Source: an uncultured Alphaproteobacteria bacterium
GTDB taxonomy: Bacteria; Pseudomonadota; Alphaproteobacteria; Puniceispirillales; UBA1172
Length of the DNA: 42,952 nt
Direction of reading: 5' to 3'
Assembly (NCBI GenBank): GCA_937952245.1
Contig: CALFYS010000033.1
Location: 1 to 42,952, forward strand
The translations under genes were made by a program, and so were the position numbers. The notes under the pieces were generated by a model that was not told where the DNA came from, ran no database searches, and saw only the letters and a program-made list of their open reading frames with translations. This document shows, one piece after another, positions 41,031 through 42,952 of this stretch. How positions within the stretch are numbered: the first letter of the stretch is position 1; each line of letters starts with the position of its first letter.

Positions 41031-41690
41031 ATGGCTATTCAACGTTTTACCCCATCCATATCGCGGCTGAACACAGCTGAACTGGCAGAATGGGCGGAAA
41101 TTCCGGTGGCGGTGGCTGGCGATGCGTTGAACCGCATGAACGTGATGCAAAGCCGCCTTCGTGCCGTGACATCCGCCAAATCATTTACGGGGCAAGCGTT
41201 TACGGTGGATGCTTTCCATGGGGATAATGCCGCCATTCATGTTGCCCTTAAATCCGTGCAAGCCGGTGATGTTTTGGTCATCAATGGTGGCGGTTTGGAA
41301 GATCGCGCGCTTTGGGGCGGTATTCTTAATCATTTGGCCAAACGCCAAGGTGTGCTTGGGGTGATCGTTGATGGGGCGGTTCGTGATGTTGATGAATTGG
41401 AAGACCATGGCCTGCCTGTTCGGGCGGCAGGGGTCAGCCCCGCGGGGCCTTCAAAAGGCTGGGGCGGTGCCATCAACAGCCCGGTTTCTTGTGGCGGGGT
41501 TGTGGTGCATCCCGGGGATTTGATCCACGGTGATGCTGATGGCGTGGTGGTGATCCCGCAATCGCGTATTGCGGATACATTGAAAACAGCACAATCCAGA
41601 CTTGCCGCTGAACAAGATATTCTTGCCCGCCTTGATCAAGGTGAATTTACCGCTGATATTTTTGGCATAAATGACATAGAAGACCTCTAA
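41031..41690 (+). CDS. RraA family protein, likely 4-hydroxy-4-methyl-2-oxoglutarate / oxaloacetate lyase type
   Basis: A 219-residue RraA-fold protein. The family's G-x20-R-D signature is seen with Gly97 in LWGGIL and Arg118-Asp119 in VDGAVRDVDEL. GVVVHPGDLIHGDADGVVVIP is typical of the metal-dependent aldolase/decarboxylase branch rather than of RNase E inhibitors. In that branch it cleaves 4-carboxy-4-hydroxy-2-oxo acids or oxaloacetate. AAGGATAACACC gives the start. The MFS gene begins 5 nt downstream, so transport and lyase are coupled. Confidence 0.88.
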   Translation: MAIQRFTPSISRLNTAELAEWAEIPVAVAGDALNRMNVMQSRLRAVTSAKSFTGQAFTVDAFHGDNAAIHVALKSVQAGDVLVINGGGLEDRALWGGILNHLAKRQGVLGVIVDGAVRDVDELEDHGLPVRAAGVSPAGPSKGWGGAINSPVSCGGVVVHPGDLIHGDADGVVVIPQSRIADTLKTAQSRLAAEQDILARLDQGEFTADIFGINDIEDL

Positions 41691-41695
41691 TTTTA

Positions 41696-42895
41696 ATGAC
41701 AAAGCCGCGACCATCTCAATTATCGGTTCCCTTTCATTCTTTAGGGATCAGCCAGATTTTTTCATATGGTTTGCTGTTCTATGTTTTCGCGCAATTAAAA
41801 ACACCGTTGGCGCAATCCCTTGCTGTGGCCGAAAGCGATATATTGATGGCGGTATCAGGCGCGTTGATCCTGAACGCCATCCTTGCCCCTAAGGTTGGCG
41901 CCATGGTTGATCGCTATGGCGCTTTATTGATCCTATCCCGAGGATTGATCATCGGCGGGGTAGGGATGGGGGTATTGCCCTTTATCACTGGCCTTGCGGG
42001 GCTGTGGGTGGCCATGGTGTTTATCGGCATTGGTTACGCCATGTCCACTTATGAAACTGCCTTCGCGGCGGCGGTGCAATTGGATGAAAAAAACTCCCGC
42101 CGTCATATTTCCTATATTACTTTTTATGGCGGCGTGGCCAGCAGCATCACTTGGCTGACAATTGCCCCGCTTTATCTGGCGGGTGGGCTGACCACAACCT
42201 GTCTGGTGATCACGGGGGTATTGGCGGGCATGGCATGGCGCGCCCATGTGTTAAATAAGCGGTATGGCCATCAAAACCCTGTGTTGCGGCGGGAAAAGCC
42301 GGCGGCGTTCAACTGGTCAATCTTGAATAAACACGAACGCTGGGCGATTTCCGCCTTGGCCTTGTCGTCATCCCTTGAATATCTGATCTTTGCCTCGACC
42401 ACATTGCTCTGGATCAATTGGTTTCATGCGCAATTTAATGACCTGAATTTGGCGATTATGCTGGCTTCGGTTTATGGGCCGTTTCAAGTGGTGGGGCGGG
42501 TGATCGAAATGCGATTTGGCCATCAATATGATGCCCGTATCACCGGCGGGATTGCCTTTTTATGCCTGCCTTTGGCCTTGATGCTGGTGCAGGTGGATAC
42601 GCTTGCCATCGCGGTGTTGAGCATGGCGATTTTTGGGATTGGTCATGGGGTTCTGACGGTGACTTTCGGTTTTGTCACCAATATGTATTTCCGCGCGGAT
42701 GTCTATGGCCGCGCCAAGGGCTGGATTGTTTTGCCTAGGGGGATTGGCACGGCGTTTGGCCCATCCATCGGCGGGCTTCTTTTCATGGCGGGGGCAGATC
42801 TGTTTTTTGGGTTTATGATCGCAACCTCTATCCTGTCCGGTGTTGCTTTTATGGCGCTTCTGGCCATCAAGCCCAGCAACCAGACCGTGCTTTAA
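41696..42895 (+). CDS. MFS transporter
   Basis: A 399-residue membrane protein with about twelve hydrophobic segments and the MFS signature after helix 2 (APKVGAMVDRYGALLIL, near 65-80). A cytoplasmic loop around residue 195-215 (basic, NKRYGHQNPVLRREKP) divides the halves. Helices 1-3 resemble oxalate/formate antiporter-type carriers of organic acids, but the substrate is not readable. It begins 5 nt after the RraA-family gene with no ribosome-binding site of its own, suggesting translational coupling. Confidence 0.87.
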   Translation: MTKPRPSQLSVPFHSLGISQIFSYGLLFYVFAQLKTPLAQSLAVAESDILMAVSGALILNAILAPKVGAMVDRYGALLILSRGLIIGGVGMGVLPFITGLAGLWVAMVFIGIGYAMSTYETAFAAAVQLDEKNSRRHISYITFYGGVASSITWLTIAPLYLAGGLTTTCLVITGVLAGMAWRAHVLNKRYGHQNPVLRREKPAAFNWSILNKHERWAISALALSSSLEYLIFASTTLLWINWFHAQFNDLNLAIMLASVYGPFQVVGRVIEMRFGHQYDARITGGIAFLCLPLALMLVQVDTLAIAVLSMAIFGIGHGVLTVTFGFVTNMYFRADVYGRAKGWIVLPRGIGTAFGPSIGGLLFMAGADLFFGFMIATSILSGVAFMALLAIKPSNQTVL

Positions 42896-42952
42896 GTTGC
42901 ATTAGCGGGGTCAGGATATTCTTGCTCTAAATTCAGCATGACCTGTTCTAAA
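42892..42952 (-). CDS. C-terminal end of a gene entering from the right edge
   Basis: On the minus strand an open frame reads LEQVMLNLEQEYPDPANAT and stops at a TAA overlapping the MFS stop (TTAA at 42892-42895). Only 19 residues are visible; the acidic composition looks protein-like. No family can be named and it may be chance. Confidence 0.3.
   Translation of the reverse strand, partial: LEQVMLNLEQEYPDPANAT

Overview
The window reads as a chromosomal segment of a free-living alphaproteobacterium, most likely from the Rhodospirillales or SAR116 (Puniceispirillum-like) neighbourhood. Three things point there: the alphaproteobacterial cell-cycle regulators CtrA and GcrA occur together, the neighbourhoods recA-alaS and tig-clpP-clpX-lon-hup are typical of that class, and base composition is close to half GC. 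The lineage is inference from gene content, not from a tree. I see no insertion sequence, prophage, integrase or CRISPR array, and nearly every gene is intact.

Layout. 1-6.2 kb (minus strand): ferrochelatase hemH, a two-subunit NAD-linked formate dehydrogenase (alpha, and a NuoE/NuoF-fused beta) and a small DUF3553 protein. 6.2-10.3 kb: ctrA (minus), dksA, a soluble CckA-like histidine kinase and recA. Perfect CtrA boxes (TTAA-N7-TTAA) lie upstream of both ctrA and the kinase. 10.4-18.3 kb: alaS, an EamA permease, icd, a LOG-family protein, a LysM protein, a CDP-alcohol phosphatidyltransferase and msrB. 18.3-25 kb: the 5-oxoprolinase genes pxpA and pxpBC are divergent around an operator-like palindrome, followed by an atypical AroE-like protein, gcrA and pepN. 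25-32.5 kb: a DEAD-box helicase, an alpha/beta hydrolase, parE, the nitrogen genes glnB-glnA with superimposed sigma54 and sigma70 promoters, and an aminotransferase. 32.7-39.3 kb: tRNA-His and the protein quality-control block tig-clpP-clpX-lon-hup. 39.3-42.9 kb: tRNA-Val and tRNA-Asp separated by three consecutive stem-loops, then an accessory-looking group of a GrdB/PrdB-like protein with a CxxC motif, a cupin, an RraA-family protein and an MFS transporter.

How the genes work together. CtrA, a probable CtrA-pathway kinase and GcrA form a cell-cycle control set within 16 kb, next to recA and with parE nearby. glnB-glnA is a nitrogen-assimilation operon whose promoter can apparently be read by two sigma factors. 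pxpABC recycles 5-oxoproline to glutamate. Trigger factor, ClpXP and Lon form the usual protein-folding and proteolysis block. The last four genes look like a small catabolic or uptake unit of unknown substrate.

Most of the window is core genome. The observations most worth a second look are the paired CtrA boxes with the minimal kinase, the nested glnB promoters, the structured inter-tRNA spacer, and the terminal four-gene module. All structure and promoter calls were made by eye.
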